Shown here one piece after another: positions 63,350 through 64,000 of a stretch of DNA of 64,000 nucleotides (its first letter is position 1; each line of letters starts with the position of its first letter). A program made the position numbers and the translations under genes. The notes under the pieces are model-generated. The model searched no databases, was not told the origin of the DNA, and saw nothing but the letters and a program-made list of their open reading frames with translations. The stretch lies in NCBI RefSeq assembly GCF_011074955.1, contig NZ_WUQJ01000037.1:124001-188000 (forward strand), in the 5' to 3' direction. Origin of the DNA: Marinobacter caseinilyticus. GTDB taxonomy: Bacteria; Pseudomonadota; Gammaproteobacteria; Pseudomonadales; Oleiphilaceae.

Positions 63350-64000
63350 TTACTCGCCTCTTGCGAGTGTTAAACGCCCTGCGTCCCGGTAAGTGTCCAG
63401 TTGGGCCAGGGTCCGTTCGGTTGCTGCTTTAAAGTGCGCCACTTCAGATTTCGGAATCGGTGCCGCATCGGGTAATTTTACCGTTGCAGGATTGCGGTGC
63501 GTGCCGTTGACGCGGAACTCGTAGTGAAGGTGAGGCCCTGTTACCAAGCCCGTTGAGCCGACGTAACCGATAACTTGTCCTTGCTTGACGTATTTGCCGT
63601 AGCGCACGCCTTTAGCCAACTTATTCATGTGAGCGTATAGGGTCGTAATGTTGTTGCCGTGCTGAAGGACAACCGCATTGCCATAGCCGCCTTTGCGCCC
63701 GGCATGGATAACCTTGCCTTCACCGGCGGCCTTGATAGGCGTGCCTGTTCTGGCGGCGTAGTCTGTCCCCTTATGTGCTCGAATGGTATTGAGCACAGGG
63801 TGTCGACGCTTCAGGTTAAAGCGAGACGAAATTCTTGCAAAATCGACGGGAGTGCGCAAAAAGGCTTTCCGCATGCTTCGGCCATCCGGGGTGAAGTAGT
63901 CGCTCACGCCTTGTTGGTCGGTATAAAAAACCGCCGAAAACTCTCGGTTCTGGTTGTTAAAATTGGCGGCCAGGATTTTGCCGTTATCAATTTTCTCACC
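63350..64000 (-). CDS. M23 family peptidoglycan endopeptidase (partial, 5' end beyond window)
   Basis: The last 216 codons of a LytM/M23 zinc peptidase; the frame is open to the right edge, so the start and any signal or OapA/LysM region are missing. An N-terminal segment contains REFSAVFYTDQQGVSDYFTP. The zinc motifs HKGTDYAARTGTP (HxxxD) and HLHYEFRVNG (HxH) are intact, so it should be active on cross-links. It is followed by anmK with almost no gap. In Pseudomonas the same gene sits between anmK and tyrS. Confidence 0.93.
   Translation of the reverse strand, partial: GEKIDNGKILAANFNNQNREFSAVFYTDQQGVSDYFTPDGRSMRKAFLRTPVDFARISSRFNLKRRHPVLNTIRAHKGTDYAARTGTPIKAAGEGKVIHAGRKGGYGNAVVLQHGNNITTLYAHMNKLAKGVRYGKYVKQGQVIGYVGSTGLVTGPHLHYEFRVNGTHRNPATVKLPDAAPIPKSEVAHFKAATERTLAQLDTYRDAGRLTLARGE

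Overview
The window is a dense, conserved stretch of a gammaproteobacterial chromosome with GC content in the high fifties. Gene content and local order match several blocks of Pseudomonas chromosomes: yggS-pilT-pilU; pyrE-crc-rph-yicC-gmk-rpoZ-spoT-ridA-oxyR-recG; rpsU-dnaG-rpoD next to tsaD-plsY-folB; panC-panB-folK-pcnB-cbrB-cbrA-gluQ-dksA; and argC-DUF6776-bactofilin-erpA-anmK-M23 peptidase. These blocks are joined differently here, which with the overall composition suggests a marine Marinobacter-like or near-Pseudomonas lineage. The genus is an inference from memory of synteny, not a search result. I see no prophage, insertion sequence, CRISPR array or rRNA operon. The only tRNA gene is tRNA-Ile2 (CAU).

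Layout. 1-8.3 kb: PLP homeostasis protein (cut by the window edge), the twitching ATPases PilT and PilU, a YRGQ-repeat protein, DNA polymerase I and a phasin-like protein. 8.4-22 kb: pyrimidine synthesis, a Crc-like protein, RNA processing (Rph, YicC), Gmk, omega subunit, SpoT, RidA, OxyR, RecG and a YbaK-HDOD fusion. 22-32 kb: a molybdopterin oxidoreductase, tRNA-Ile2, and the macromolecular synthesis operon rpsU-dnaG-rpoD facing tsaD. 32-38.4 kb: folate and pantothenate genes, pgi and pcnB. 38.5-45.1 kb: the CbrX-CbrA-CbrB cluster, an unannotated CrcZ-like small RNA, gluQ and dksA. 45.4-53.8 kb: sfsA, a Rieske protein, a pentapeptide protein, an APH-like/ATPase fusion, PBP1b, two lipoproteins and a secreted lipase. 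54-64 kb: haem and thiamine synthesis genes, a CLC channel, argC, and an envelope/Fe-S cluster ending in a partial M23 peptidase.

The most interesting content is what looks like most of a carbon catabolite repression circuit. CbrA is a transporter-like histidine kinase and CbrB a sigma-54 activator. Between cbrB and pcnB, on their strand, is a sigma-54 promoter (GG-N10-GC) with upstream GGTAACA-type repeats and a near-consensus IHF site. It is followed by about 364 nt carrying several A-rich CA motifs and ending in an intrinsic terminator, which is the layout of Pseudomonas crcZ. A Crc-like protein with a largely dismantled exonuclease III active site lies at 9.8 kb. A candidate target, a LipA-type secreted lipase, carries the CA motif AACAACAA 15 nt upstream of its start codon. 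A second candidate small RNA is suggested by an otherwise unexplained leftward terminator at about 22.0 kb.

All calls rest on reading the sequence and recalled family motifs. No database search was run.
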